Shown here piece by piece: positions 55,796 to 64,000 of a stretch of DNA of 64,000 bases; within the stretch, counting starts at the first letter, position 1; each line of letters starts with the position of its first letter. Under the pieces are notes generated by a model. It was not told the DNA's origin and searched no databases. It saw only the letters and a program-made list of their open reading frames with translations. The position numbers and the translations under genes are program-made. Origin of the DNA: Bacillota bacterium. GTDB taxonomy: Bacteria > Bacillota_I > Bacilli_A > RF39 > UBA660. Location of the stretch: NCBI GenBank assembly GCA_015059495.1, contig SVAI01000001.1, positions 861,811-925,810 on the forward strand. The letters run 5' to 3'.

Positions 55796-55824
55796 TTTAC
55801 AATTAATTTAATCTATATTATAAT
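55796..55824 (+). promoter_or_regulatory. Promoter of the XRE regulator
   Basis: -35 TTTACA (55796-55801), 17-bp spacer, -10 TATAAT (55819-55824). It is back to back with the L,D-transpeptidase promoter, only six bases apart, so the regulator could affect both. Confidence 0.7.
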
Positions 55825-55852
55825 ATAAATATAAATAGTAAAGGGTGATATT

Positions 55853-56185
55853 ATGAATAACATTAAGAAATTAAGAGTAAAAAGAAATATTACACAAGTT
55901 GATTTAGCTAACAAGATTAAAGTTAAGCAAGAAACAATAAGTGCTTATGAATCAAATAAAGCATTACCAAGTGCAGATGCGTTAGTTAAAATCGCAGACT
56001 ATTTAAACACATCAACTGACTACCTACTTGGTAGAATAGATGATGATTCCCCTCTATCAGGATTTAATTTTAAAGAAATGAATCCAAAGACTTATAAAAT
56101 GATAAACAACTTCATTATGTTAAAAGACAAAGAAAAAGATGATGTTCTTTGGTATAGTGAAGCTATTAGAAAAAGAGAAAACTAG
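55853..56185 (+). CDS. XRE-family helix-turn-helix regulator
   Basis: 110 residues. The Cro/C1-type helix-turn-helix (RVKRNITQVDLANKIKVKQETISAYESNKALPSADALVKIADYLN) is followed by the STDYLLGR motif and a short C-terminal helix. The target is unknown; autoregulation and control of the divergent L,D-transpeptidase are plausible from the shared promoter region. AAGGGTGAT precedes the ATG. The stop codon is in a terminator shared with the convergent SDR gene. Confidence 0.92.
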   Translation: MNNIKKLRVKRNITQVDLANKIKVKQETISAYESNKALPSADALVKIADYLNTSTDYLLGRIDDDSPLSGFNFKEMNPKTYKMINNFIMLKDKEKDDVLWYSEAIRKREN

Positions 56186-56201
56186 ATATTACTATCTAGT
56201 T
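56180..56201. terminator. Bidirectional terminator between XRE and SDR genes
   Basis: A 9-bp stem (AACTAGATA/TATCTAGTT) with a 4-nt loop and T-tracts on both strands. The stop codons of both convergent genes lie within this single hairpin. Confidence 0.9.
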
Positions 56202-56944
56202 TTTCTTTTTTGTATATTATATACCATTTTTAATTCTAATTTATATGGTAAGAATCTAGTAAAGAATAATAATAGTTTCATACCAAATCCGGGTATTATA
56301 ATTAACTTATTCTTTAAACACTTATCGATAGCATACTTTGCTATTTTTTTAGACGATGCAGTTAGTGCATTAAACTTACCACCTGCAACACTCTCAAACT
56401 CAGTCTTAATTGGACCAGGGCAAAGTACACTAACATGTACATTACTTTTTCTTTGTCTTAACTCTTCATAAATACCCATAGTATATTTAACCACATAATT
56501 CTTAGTAGCATAATAAGTATTTAAATTAGGTCCAACCAAGAATCCAGCACTTGATCCAACGTTTAACACTCTACCACTATCTCTTTTAACAAAATCACTA
56601 ACAAATAACTTAGTTAATATATGTAGAGTCTTAACATTTAAATCAATCATTTCTAACTCTCTATCTAATGATGTCTCTAACACATCACCAAATAAACCAA
56701 AACCCGCATTATTAACAAGTAAATCAATATTATCATCCTTAGTTAAATCATATAACTTATATACATTATCCATAATAGATAAATCAAGTTCTATAATCTT
56801 AACATCTACATTTAATTCTTTCTTTAATTCTTCTAATCTATCTCTTCTTCTAGCTACAACAATTAAATCATAACCCTTACTAGCTAAATATCTAGACATA
56901 TCTCTTCCTATACCAGAAGATGCTCCAGTAATCAACGCTTTCAT
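56192..56944 (-). CDS. Short-chain dehydrogenase/reductase
   Basis: About 250 residues. NAD(P)-binding GASSGIG near residue 7, NNAG motif at about 80, catalytic S in NVGSSAGF and YATK tetrad. A basic ARRRDRLEELKKEL after strand 2 suggests NADPH. The substrate is unknown. The ATG at 56942-56944 follows GGTGAT; upstream in-frame ATG/GTG codons overlap that site. Confidence 0.93.
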   Translation of the reverse strand: MKALITGASSGIGRDMSRYLASKGYDLIVVARRRDRLEELKKELNVDVKIIELDLSIMDNVYKLYDLTKDDNIDLLVNNAGFGLFGDVLETSLDRELEMIDLNVKTLHILTKLFVSDFVKRDSGRVLNVGSSAGFLVGPNLNTYYATKNYVVKYTMGIYEELRQRKSNVHVSVLCPGPIKTEFESVAGGKFNALTASSKKIAKYAIDKCLKNKLIIIPGFGMKLLLFFTRFLPYKLELKMVYNIQKRKTR

Positions 56945-56976
56945 TTTTATCACCATCTATATTATAACAAATAAAA

Positions 56977-56996
56977 AAAGAAATAAATATTTCTTT
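56977..56996 (-). terminator. Terminator of dinJ-yafQ
   Basis: An 8-bp stem (AAAGAAAT/ATTTCTTT) with a 4-nt loop and T-tract; the stop codon begins at its last base. Confidence 0.7.
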
Positions 56997-57304
56997 TAAA
57001 ACAAATAACTATGACTTCCAACATCAACCAATAATAACACTAAATCGTTATCAATGTATTTATAGATTAATAATAAATCAGGCTTAACATGACATTCATA
57101 ACAATCTTTATAATACTTATCATTTACTAATCTATGATTTCTATATCTAGAATCTAATTCTTTTTTATTTGCCAATTGCAATATTACATCTAATAATCCT
57201 ACTTTATCATCTAAAGACTTACTTATTTTTTTATAACTCTTTTTAAAATTAGATGTAAGTTTTATTCCACATAAAGTATCATTTTTTATTATACTCTGCT
57301 GCAT
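56996..57304 (-). CDS. yafQ: YafQ-type mRNA interferase toxin
   Basis: 102 residues of the RelE fold: KLTSNFKKSYKKISK, the RYRNHRLVNDKYYKDCYECHVKPDLLLIY core, and the closing LLLVDVGSHSYLF. The conserved H near the end is a catalytic residue in YafQ. The ATG overlaps the antitoxin gene by 26 bases and has only a poor ribosome binding site, so translation is probably coupled. Compared with E. coli YafQ the N-terminus is ~10 residues longer. Confidence 0.9.
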   Translation of the reverse strand: MQQSIIKNDTLCGIKLTSNFKKSYKKISKSLDDKVGLLDVILQLANKKELDSRYRNHRLVNDKYYKDCYECHVKPDLLLIYKYIDNDLVLLLVDVGSHSYLF

Positions 57305-57581
57305 CTTCCAAAACCGCCATTAATTCACCAACATTATGATAAGTAGGATAATCACCAGGGTGTTTTTCTATTTCTTCAGCTTCTTTTAAAGCATTTAATA
57401 ATTCCAAACTTGGTTTATGATTCTTTACTTCAAAAGGTAACCCATCAACTTTAATAACTTGCTTTAAAAATATATTAATCGCACTACTCATAGATAGTCC
57501 TAAATCATTTAGTATTTTACTAGCTTCATTTTTAGTTTCAGTATCCACCACAACATTAATTTGAGAACCTAAATTTGCCAT
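57279..57581 (-). CDS. dinJ: DinJ/RelB-type antitoxin
   Basis: 100 residues. Ribbon-helix-helix N-terminus (QINVVVDTETKNEASKILNDLGLSMSSAINIFLKQVI) and the LPFEV motif of DinJ. The C-terminal part is acidic and should wrap the toxin. GGAAGTGAT precedes the ATG. Typical order: antitoxin first, overlapping toxin. It is expected to repress its own promoter, which is next to a repeated TATACTA motif. Confidence 0.92.
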   Translation of the reverse strand: MANLGSQINVVVDTETKNEASKILNDLGLSMSSAINIFLKQVIKVDGLPFEVKNHKPSLELLNALKEAEEIEKHPGDYPTYHNVGELMAVLEDAAEYNKK

Positions 57582-57603
57582 TTATATCACTTCCTTAACA
57601 TAT

Positions 57604-57631
57604 ATTATATATAAAAAATATAAAAAATCAA
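57604..57631 (-). promoter_or_regulatory. Promoter of dinJ-yafQ
   Basis: -35 TTGATT (57626-57631), 16-bp spacer, -10 TATAAT (57604-57609). Confidence 0.65.
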
Positions 57632-57646
57632 GTAAATAACTAGAAA

Positions 57647-57664
57647 TATACTATAATTATACTA
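57647..57664. repeat. Direct repeat TATACTA, candidate DinJ operator
   Basis: TATACTA at 57647-57653 and 57658-57664, 11 bp apart (one helical turn), about 16 bp upstream of the dinJ -35 box. Ribbon-helix-helix antitoxins bind such paired sites. Confidence 0.35.
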
Positions 57665-57696
57665 TAAAAACATGTATAAGTTGCTTAAAATAAAAA

Positions 57697-57734
57697 AAGT
57701 TATTAAACTATTTTGTTAAATAGTCTAATAACTT
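57697..57734 (-). terminator. Terminator of the CBS pyrophosphatase gene
   Basis: A 17-bp stem with one G-U pair, a 4-nt loop and TTTTTTT. The stop TAG (57708-57710) and the last six codons form the arms. Confidence 0.9.
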
Positions 57735-59321
57735 AGGTAACATTTGTTTCTTTCTAGATACTATACCATCTAAGAATAAACCTTGTTTTAAATCTTTTAA
57801 ATTATATGCATTAGCAACTATATCTTTAGCACTTTCATTAAAGAATATATAAGAACCATTCTTAATAATATCAGTAACAAACATTAATACAACTTTATAT
57901 TCTAATGTTGTTGCTAAAGTATTAAGATGTTTAATATAATCATCTTTATTATCTAAAATACTATCAATATTTAATGTCATAACTTGAGATATACCTATTG
58001 AATTAGCATCTGCTTTAAATGATTTGAAATCTTGTTGGAATATTTCTTCAATAGTCATACCTTCAATTGAAGTACCAGCCTTAAACATATTAATTCCATA
58101 TTCTTCAATATCTACTTCTGCTATTTCAGCTAACTTCTTAGCAGTCTTAATATCTAGTTCAGTAGTAGTAGGACTCTTAAATATTAATGTATCTGATAAT
58201 ATAGCACTTAACATAATACCTGCAATATTTTTAGGAATATCAACTTTATTTTCTTGATATATTTGATAAATAATAGTTGAAGTACATCCTACTGGCATAA
58301 CTCTAAATGATATTGGTAAACTACTCTTAAATAAACCAATATTATGATGATCTACTACTTCTAAAATATTAGCTTCATCTATACCTTCAGCACTTTGTTC
58401 ATTAAAATTATGATCTACTAAAATACATTGATGTTTTTCATAACTATTTTGATCTATTAATCTAATCATACCTACACATTTATCTTTATGAATAACTGGA
58501 TAGTTTGTATGATTTGATTGTTCTGCTAAAGTAATAAAATCATCTCTATAATCACTTTCTCTAAATGTTATAGGGTTAACTTGATTACATGCTAAATAAA
58601 CATAATTAGCTAACCTTGCTCTAGTAGATACTACATATGTAGGATCTTTAGATACAATAACATTTACTCTATTTTGATTAGCTTTAGCAAGTAATTCAGC
58701 TGGAATATTAAAATTACCAGTAATAATTAACATCTTAACATGACAATCAATAGCATAATCCATTATCTTAGATCTATCCCCTACTATTAAGATATCATCG
58801 TTAGTTAATTTAATTTCATCCATAAATGTAGTACTTCTATAAGCAGCAGCAATTAAATTACCTTTAATCTCATCATCAAATTGTAATATACTTTTACCAT
58901 AAATAACTTTAAGTAAGTTATCATAACTAGTTTCTAAAGTATACATATCTCCTTCAATTAAATACTTACAAATATCTTTTAAATTAACATAACCCTTTAA
59001 ATTAGATTCATCATCAATCATAGGTAAACCAGTAACATTCATTTCATGCATTAAATTAAATGATTCTTCTAAAGACATACGTTCATTAATATAAGCATTT
59101 CTTAAATACTTCATATCTTTAATTCTTATCTTAACATCATTTAAATATTTAGGTTCTTCTACATTAAATGATTGTAATGCAAACTTAGTTTCCTTATTAA
59201 TATCTCCTAATACTCTTGGTTCAACATCCATGCCTAAACATTGCTTTAAATAAGCATAAGCGATAGATGAACAAACTGTATCAGTATCAGGTTTTTTATG
59301 TCCAAATACATAGGTTTTCAT
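57708..59321 (-). CDS. ppaC: Mn-dependent inorganic pyrophosphatase with CBS and DRTGG domains
   Basis: Hydrolyses pyrophosphate. About 537 residues from the ATG at 59319-59321 behind AGGGGAT. DHH domain start (VFGHKKPDTDTVCSSIAYAYL), then a regulatory insert of CBS, DRTGG and CBS segments. The DHH motif proper (VDHHNIGLF) and DHHA2 domain with RKKQMLPKL at the C-terminus follow. In the family the insert binds AMP, ADP, ATP or diadenosine polyphosphates and sets activity. Its promoter shares DNA with the terminator of the upstream gene. Confidence 0.95.
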   Translation of the reverse strand: MKTYVFGHKKPDTDTVCSSIAYAYLKQCLGMDVEPRVLGDINKETKFALQSFNVEEPKYLNDVKIRIKDMKYLRNAYINERMSLEESFNLMHEMNVTGLPMIDDESNLKGYVNLKDICKYLIEGDMYTLETSYDNLLKVIYGKSILQFDDEIKGNLIAAAYRSTTFMDEIKLTNDDILIVGDRSKIMDYAIDCHVKMLIITGNFNIPAELLAKANQNRVNVIVSKDPTYVVSTRARLANYVYLACNQVNPITFRESDYRDDFITLAEQSNHTNYPVIHKDKCVGMIRLIDQNSYEKHQCILVDHNFNEQSAEGIDEANILEVVDHHNIGLFKSSLPISFRVMPVGCTSTIIYQIYQENKVDIPKNIAGIMLSAILSDTLIFKSPTTTELDIKTAKKLAEIAEVDIEEYGINMFKAGTSIEGMTIEEIFQQDFKSFKADANSIGISQVMTLNIDSILDNKDDYIKHLNTLATTLEYKVVLMFVTDIIKNGSYIFFNESAKDIVANAYNLKDLKQGLFLDGIVSRKKQMLPKLLDYLTK

Positions 59322-59346
59322 ATATACATCCCCTAATCCATACTGC

Positions 59347-59376
59347 ATTATAACATAAAAATAGTAATGATATCAA
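59347..59376 (-). promoter_or_regulatory. Promoter of the CBS pyrophosphatase gene
   Basis: -35 TTGATA (59371-59376), 18-bp spacer, extended -10 TGT-TATAAT (59347-59352). The stop codon TGA of the preceding gene is inside this -35 box, which is itself inside a terminator hairpin. Confidence 0.7.
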
Positions 59377-59388
59377 TCATTACTATTT
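59359..59388 (-). terminator. Terminator of the fic-DUF2974 operon
   Basis: A 13-bp stem (AAATAGTAATGAT/ATCATTACTATTT) with a 4-nt loop holding the stop TGA (59373-59375), then a short T-rich tail. Confidence 0.85.
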
Positions 59389-60458
59389 AATATATTATTT
59401 TTAGCAGCATCAACAAATCTCTTTAATACTTCTATTAACATATCTTTAGTTTCTTCATCCATATCCTTTAAACATTTTCTAACAGAAGTAAACATCTTAA
59501 TATAATTTCTATTAGGTACAGCTAATGGATCAAACTCATCACTTAATAATATAGAAAATAAAGCATCAATAAATTTAGTCATTTCTTCTTCACTTAATTC
59601 TTCCATCCAAGAAGAAAATGATTTATCAAATTGCTTAGATGCCCAAGAAAAATCATCTAAGTATACAAAATCACCATTTTTAATATGCCAATTAAGTGGT
59701 GAATGTTGATTAACACCAATACCAGAACTCTTTATTATTCTTTGTGGTTCATCACTATATAATAATAATCCAAATATAGAGCCAGATGGTAATGTCTTAC
59801 TAATCTTATCCTTAATACATTTATATCTTCTAGATTCTACAATATGCTTCATAAATCCAGGACCATCATGATTAAATATTTTCTTAATTCTTAATCTATT
59901 AATTAAGAATGTATGCATAGATGAATATATAGCTAAATTCCCACCCTTAGAATGTCCACCAACATAAACAGGTTTTAAAGTTTCTAACATAACTTTATCT
60001 AAATATCTACAAGATAGTTTTTGTGATGGAAGTGGTGATTTAACAGCTAAGTTAAAATCTTCCTTCCATGATATCATTGATGCAGTTCTAGTACCCATAA
60101 ATGAAACATAGATAAAATCATCACTTTCAAAAGTCATAGCTTTAAATCCAATAACTTCTTCTATACTTTCTTTTTCATAATAATTATCTAACTTTAAAGT
60201 GTTATATCTAGGATTCTTAACTACATTCTTAATTAATGCAATATATTTTTTTCTATCAGTTAATTCTCTAGCATAGTATTCAAATTTACTACTATCTAAA
60301 TCTTTTAATAAAATATATCCTTTAGAAAATAATTCAGGAATATCACCTTTCATATCTAAATAAACAATAGAACTAAGTATTAAAGAATCAACATCATTAA
60401 ATGGTAATTCCCTAAAACTTCTAGTTTCTTCTTTAGCATAATTAATTATAGTTTTCAT
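59373..60458 (-). CDS. DUF2974 alpha/beta-hydrolase (lipase-like)
   Basis: About 361 residues. SLILSSIVYLDMKGDIPELF at the N-terminus, FMGTRTASMISWKEDFNLA, then the nucleophile elbow GGHSKGGNLAIYSS. KIFNHDGPGF carries a candidate acid, and a histidine lies in GVNQHSPLNW. This is the DUF2974/Mbeg1-like family, related to lipases; the substrate is unknown. ATG at 60456-60458 after GGGTGAT. It starts 10 bp after the Fic gene stops, so the two are co-transcribed. Confidence 0.88.
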   Translation of the reverse strand: MKTIINYAKEETRSFRELPFNDVDSLILSSIVYLDMKGDIPELFSKGYILLKDLDSSKFEYYARELTDRKKYIALIKNVVKNPRYNTLKLDNYYEKESIEEVIGFKAMTFESDDFIYVSFMGTRTASMISWKEDFNLAVKSPLPSQKLSCRYLDKVMLETLKPVYVGGHSKGGNLAIYSSMHTFLINRLRIKKIFNHDGPGFMKHIVESRRYKCIKDKISKTLPSGSIFGLLLYSDEPQRIIKSSGIGVNQHSPLNWHIKNGDFVYLDDFSWASKQFDKSFSSWMEELSEEEMTKFIDALFSILLSDEFDPLAVPNRNYIKMFTSVRKCLKDMDEETKDMLIEVLKRFVDAAKNNILNSND

Positions 60459-60468
60459 TATAATCACC

Positions 60469-61365
60469 CTATTTAATACGAGATAAATTTAATTTTCTAG
60501 CAACACTTTCGAACTTATCTTCACCAGCAGGCATATTAGCAATATTCTCTAAAGCTTCACTTTTTTGTCTTAATAAATAAGACATATAATGTAACTGCTC
60601 GTCATACATGTTTAACATATAATCAAACCATTGGTTAATTGCCTCATTATTATCATGTTCTAAATCAAAGTATATACTATTTAATATTCTAGCATATCTT
60701 TCTTGGTTATTCAAAATGCTTTTTGACAAATGTAAAGGAGATATCATAAAGTTTACATTATATATCTTATTAATCATATCAGTAAACTTAATATTATGTA
60801 TTAATCTAGCAGTTCTACCATTACCATCACCAAATGGATGAATTCTAACAAATAGTAAATGTAATAAAGAACTCTTTAAAAATGGATTACTATATAAAGA
60901 AGATAAGGATCTACTTCTATAAATATCAATAAAACTATCCATAAATTTCTTTATATCTTCTGCTTGTGCTCCGTACCAATATATATATTTTTCACCACCA
61001 TCTATATATCCTACCCAAGCATCATCAGTTCTATAACCACTATCTTCTTCATCTAAAACAAATGAATGCAAATCTTTTACTCGCTTATGACTCATAGCAG
61101 AACTTTCAATAAACATATTCTTATCAGTTATTTCTAAAGGATCAATTAAGTGATTTTCTAACTTATTAGAATTAATCATTTCATCCCTAAAAGAACTAAT
61201 TAAAAAATATAAGATAGCATAAGGGCAATAGTTGGCTAATTCCTTCATGTATTTATCAAACATTTCATTAGTATCTTCCATATGCCATAATACACTTTCA
61301 TCAAAAGTAATTTTGTTAATAAAATTATTTAAATCAAAATATTTTACTCTTTCTAAATTTTGCAT
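60469..61365 (-). CDS. Fic-domain protein (AMP transferase)
   Basis: 298 residues. The active motif HPFGDGNGRTAR (residues 176-187) is complete, including the catalytic His and the ATP-binding GNGR, so it should be an active AMPylator. SNKLEN at 66-71 matches the inhibitory [S/T]xxxE[G/N] motif, here upstream of the Fic core (class II arrangement), so activity is probably self-limited. The target is unknown. First gene of a two-gene operon with DUF2974. GAGGGGAT ribosome binding site. Confidence 0.92.
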   Translation of the reverse strand: MQNLERVKYFDLNNFINKITFDESVLWHMEDTNEMFDKYMKELANYCPYAILYFLISSFRDEMINSNKLENHLIDPLEITDKNMFIESSAMSHKRVKDLHSFVLDEEDSGYRTDDAWVGYIDGGEKYIYWYGAQAEDIKKFMDSFIDIYRSRSLSSLYSNPFLKSSLLHLLFVRIHPFGDGNGRTARLIHNIKFTDMINKIYNVNFMISPLHLSKSILNNQERYARILNSIYFDLEHDNNEAINQWFDYMLNMYDEQLHYMSYLLRQKSEALENIANMPAGEDKFESVARKLNLSRIK

Positions 61366-61392
61366 ATAAATCCCCTCTTTTATTGGTTTAAT

Positions 61393-61421
61393 ATAATATC
61401 ACAATCAAATAAAAAAGTAAA
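61393..61421 (-). promoter_or_regulatory. Promoter of fic-DUF2974
   Basis: -35 TTTACT (61416-61421), 17-bp spacer, -10 TATTAT (61393-61398). The -35 box is in the 3' arm of the uvrB terminator. Confidence 0.6.
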
Positions 61422-61438
61422 ACAAAAGTTTTACTTTT
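61413..61438 (-). terminator. Terminator of uvrB
   Basis: An 11-bp stem (AAAAGTAAAAC/GTTTTACTTTT) with a 4-nt loop and T-tract; the uvrB stop codon (61431-61433) is in the stem. Confidence 0.9.
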
Positions 61439-63389
61439 CACTTCTCATCTCAAATAAGATATCTCTAAGTTCAGTAGCTCTTTCAAAGTCTAAATTCTTA
61501 GCAGCTTCTTTCATTTGTTCTTCTATAGCAAACATAGTTTGTTCTCTTTCCTTCTTAGACATCTTATGCTCTTGTGACTTGTCTTCCTTAACATCATTAG
61601 TAACAATATCCTTAATTTCTTTAACAATTGTTTTAGGAATAATACCATGTTCTTTATTATATGCTTCTTGTATAGCTCTACGTCTAGCAGTTTCTTTAAT
61701 AGTATAATCCATAGAATCACTAATACTATCAGCATACATAATTACATGACCAGATGCATTTCTTGCTGCTCTACCTACAGTTTGAATTAAACTTCTTTCA
61801 CTTCTAAGGAAACCTTGTTTATCAGCATCCATAATAGCTATTAAACTTACCTCAGGTATATCTAATCCTTCTCTTAAAAGGTTAATACCTACTAATACAT
61901 CATATTTACCACTTCTTAAATCATGTATTATTTTAAGTCTATCTAATGCATGTATTTCACTATGTAAGTAAGCTACTTTAATACCTAATTCTTTTAAATA
62001 ATTAGTTAATTCTTCACTCATTCTAATAGTAAGTGTAGTAACAAGTACTCTTTCATTTTTCTCAATACGTTTATTAATTTCTTCTACTAAACTATCTATT
62101 TGTCCTTCACTAGGTTTTACTTCAATAGTAGGATCAAGTAATCCAGTAGGACGAATAATTTGTTCAACATACTTATTATCAACATGTTCAAGTTCATAAT
62201 CACCAGGAGTAGCACTAACATATATTGCATTTTTAATCTTACTTTCAAATTCATTAAACTTTAATGGTCTGTTATCTAAAGCACTTGGTAATCTAAATCC
62301 ATAATCAACTAATGTTTGCTTACGCATTCTGTCCCCATTATACATACCTCTAATTTGTGGTAATGTAACATGACTTTCATCTATAACAATTAAGAAGTCA
62401 TCACCAAAGAAATCAATTAAACAGTTACCTGGATCTCCTTCATTTCTTAATGTTAAATGTCTAGAGTAATTTTCAATACCATTACAATATCCAGTTTCTT
62501 TTAACATCTCTAAATCATAATTAGTTCTCTCTTTTAATCTTTGTTCTTCTAATAACTTACCTTTATCATGTAATTCTTTTAATCTTTCATCTAACTCATT
62601 TTCAATTCTCTTTATAGCTTCTTCTAATTTTTCTTTAGAAGTAATAAATTGAGTAGCAGGGGTAATAGTTAATGTTTTAACACTCTTTTCAACTACTCCA
62701 GTTAACGGATCAAAGAAAGATAACTTCTCTACTTCATCACCAAATAACTCTATTCTAATACCCTTAGAATGTTCTGATGCTAATATTATATCTATTACAT
62801 CACCATGTACTCTAAAAGTACCTCTTTTAAAATCTATATCATTTCTTTCAAAAGTCATATCAATTAATCTATTAACAATAGTATTACGAGACATAGTATC
62901 TCCAACACTTAATATTAACATAGAGTTTTCATAATCTTCTTTATCACCAATACCATATATACATGAAACAGATGCGACTACTATAGTATCATTATATCTA
63001 ATTAATGATGCAGTAGCACTATTTCTAAGTTCATCTATTTCATCATTAATAGATGCATCTTTTTCAATATAAGTATCACTTTGAGGAACATATGCTTCAG
63101 GTTGGTAATAATCATAAAAAGAAATAAAGTACTCTACATGATTATTAGGAAATAATTCTTTCATTTCAGCATAGAATTGTCCTGCTAATGTTTTATTAGG
63201 TTCAATAATTAATGTTGGTTTATTAACCTTCTCTATAACATTAGCAATAGTATAAGTTTTACCAGTACCAGTAGCACCTAATAAAACTTGTTCTTTTTTA
63301 TTTTCATTAATACCTTTAACTAATTCATCGATAGCTTTAGGTTGATCACCACTAGGACTATACTTACTAACTAATTTAAATTCAGCCAT
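61431..63389 (-). CDS. uvrB: Excinuclease ABC subunit B
   Basis: Damage-verifying helicase of nucleotide excision repair. About 652 residues from the ATG at 63387-63389 behind AAAGGAGGGA. Walker [10 protein letters not shown] near residue 38, beta-hairpin region [24 protein letters not shown] box [13 protein letters not shown], motif [47 protein letters not shown] and the C-terminal UVR motif ([15 protein letters not shown]). uvrA does not follow in this window. Confidence 0.98.
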   Translation of the reverse strand: MAEFKLVSKYSPSGDQPKAIDELVKGINENKKEQVLLGATGTGKTYTIANVIEKVNKPTLIIEPNKTLAGQFYAEMKELFPNNHVEYFISFYDYYQPEAYVPQSDTYIEKDASINDEIDELRNSATASLIRYNDTIVVASVSCIYGIGDKEDYENSMLILSVGDTMSRNTIVNRLIDMTFERNDIDFKRGTFRVHGDVIDIILASEHSKGIRIELFGDEVEKLSFFDPLTGVVEKSVKTLTITPATQFITSKEKLEEAIKRIENELDERLKELHDKGKLLEEQRLKERTNYDLEMLKETGYCNGIENYSRHLTLRNEGDPGNCLIDFFGDDFLIVIDESHVTLPQIRGMYNGDRMRKQTLVDYGFRLPSALDNRPLKFNEFESKIKNAIYVSATPGDYELEHVDNKYVEQIIRPTGLLDPTIEVKPSEGQIDSLVEEINKRIEKNERVLVTTLTIRMSEELTNYLKELGIKVAYLHSEIHALDRLKIIHDLRSGKYDVLVGINLLREGLDIPEVSLIAIMDADKQGFLRSERSLIQTVGRAARNASGHVIMYADSISDSMDYTIKETARRRAIQEAYNKEHGIIPKTIVKEIKDIVTNDVKEDKSQEHKMSKKEREQTMFAIEEQMKEAAKNLDFERATELRDILFEMRSEK

Positions 63390-63419
63390 ATTATCCCTCC
63401 TTTTCATATAATCAAACGT

Positions 63420-63428
63420 ATTATAACA
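63420..63428 (-). promoter_or_regulatory. Extended -10 promoter of uvrB
   Basis: TGT-TATAAT (TATAAT at 63420-63425), between the pgk terminator and the uvrB ATG. No clear -35 box and no SOS box are seen. Confidence 0.6.
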
Positions 63429-63443
63429 TTTTATACTAAAAAA

Positions 63444-63466
63444 AGATATTGTATATTACAATATCT
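63444..63466 (-). terminator. Terminator of pgk
   Basis: A 10-bp perfect stem (AGATATTGTA/TACAATATCT) with a 3-nt loop and a run of T; the stop codon (63456-63458) is in the stem. Confidence 0.9.
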
Positions 63467-64000
63467 CTATTTCACTATTATTTTCTTCTTCATCATCTAA
63501 TGCATCTAGCTTTTCTTTAATAATATATTCTAATGTTGCTCCACCACCAGTTGAAACAAAACTAAACTTATCAGCATAATTCATATTTCTGGCAGCACTG
63601 GCAGAATCCCCTCCACCAACAATAACATTAGCTAAACTCTTAGATAATATATCTAATAATTCTCTAGTACCATTAGCAAATCTATTATCTTCATATAAAC
63701 CAGCAGTACCATTAACAAATATACTCTTAGATTGATGAATAATATCTTTATAAATATTTATAGTTTTAATACCAATATCTTTAATTTCTTCATTAGTATC
63801 AACCGCAATAATATTCTTTTGAGAAATATATTCATCATTATAAGTATTACCTACTATTACATCAAATGGTAATAATATTTTATTTTTATATGTTACTAAC
63901 ATAGTTTTAACTTGATTAATAATATCAGGATCCTTAGATTTTAAAGAATTACCAGTTTGAAAACCAATAGTAGCTAAACATGTATTAGCTATACCTCCAG
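63456..64000 (-). CDS. pgk: Phosphoglycerate kinase, C-terminal part (5' end outside window)
   Basis: The reading frame is open to the right edge, so about 180 C-terminal residues are visible. GGIANTCLATIGFQTGNSL matches the hinge region GG-x-A-x-TFL. IFVNGTAGLYED aligns with the usual WNGPMGVFE. VIVGGGDSASAARN and FSVSTGGGATLEYI are the ATP-binding loops (GGGDS and STGGGA). Glycolytic ATP-forming enzyme of the cytoplasm. The NGTAGLYED variant and a ~12-residue acidic tail make it somewhat divergent. Own terminator. Confidence 0.88.
   Translation of the reverse strand, partial: GGIANTCLATIGFQTGNSLKSKDPDIINQVKTMLVTYKNKILLPFDVIVGNTYNDEYISQKNIIAVDTNEEIKDIGIKTINIYKDIIHQSKSIFVNGTAGLYEDNRFANGTRELLDILSKSLANVIVGGGDSASAARNMNYADKFSFVSTGGGATLEYIIKEKLDALDDEEENNSEIEIL

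Overview
The window comes from a very A+T-rich Gram-positive bacterium of the Bacilli (Firmicutes), most like an uncultured, host-associated lineage near the Erysipelotrichales/RF39/Acholeplasma side of the class. This rests on the ribosomal-protein leader RNAs, the B. subtilis-like order mrnC-rlmB-sigH-secE-nusG, a lipoteichoic-acid-synthase-like sulfatase, CdaA/CdaR, a full AGGAGGTGATC anti-Shine-Dalgarno match at the 16S 3' end, and consensus TTGACA/TATAAT promoters. TGA is used as stop (for example at 45433, 49343 and 59373), so the genetic code is standard. Almost every gene, and the rRNA operon, lies on the minus strand. Only a radical SAM gene, a DUF378 gene, one ABC transporter operon and one XRE regulator are on plus.

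Layout. 1-5.2 kb: a partial phosphoesterase, rplS, a two-gene membrane operon, recA, and the infC-rpmI-rplT operon with an L20-type attenuator. 5.2-16.3 kb: mutM-polA, rpoZ, an LtaS-like sulfatase with asnB, and tex. 16.3-20.8 kb: a surface module of VTC-domain polymerase, DUF4956 membrane protein, Cthe_2159-like beta-helix protein and a SipW-type surface protein. 20.8-25.4 kb: a single-ring Clp-type ATPase, membrane proteins, a radical SAM enzyme and a TasA/camelysin-like protein. 25.5-28 kb: the tRNA t6A genes tsaE, tsaB, rimI-like and tsaD. 28-33.5 kb: an rRNA operon (16S-23S-5S, no spacer tRNA) followed by a separate 5S gene with its own promoter. 33.5-42.8 kb: ntdP, ctpA, lipoprotein genes, cdaA-cdaR, and pcrA with two tandem paralogues of unknown function. 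42.9-45.4 kb: rplK-rplA and rplJ-rplL with leader RNAs. 45.4-52.2 kb: a second SipW-type surface protein, an ABC importer, rubrerythrin, and secE-nusG. 52.3-64 kb: sigH, rlmB, mrnC, a HEXXH protein, an L,D-transpeptidase, a DinJ-YafQ toxin-antitoxin pair, a CBS pyrophosphatase, a Fic-DUF2974 operon, uvrB and the C-terminal part of pgk.

Most of the content is housekeeping. The most striking signal is architectural. About thirty genes end with the stop codon inside the stem or loop of their own intrinsic terminator. In about eight places the -35 box of the next promoter lies in that same hairpin. In four convergent pairs one hairpin serves both directions or lies in the neighbour's coding sequence. 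This implies that transcription termination tolerates, or is uncoupled from, the terminating ribosome.

Other notable points: an infC gene that appears to start on AUA; long charged tails on L20 (basic) and L11 (acidic); a two-cysteine SipW-type N-terminal module shared by two otherwise different surface proteins; and several GTG/TTG codons inside Shine-Dalgarno sequences that mimic upstream starts. I corrected start sites where the ribosome binding site decides them.
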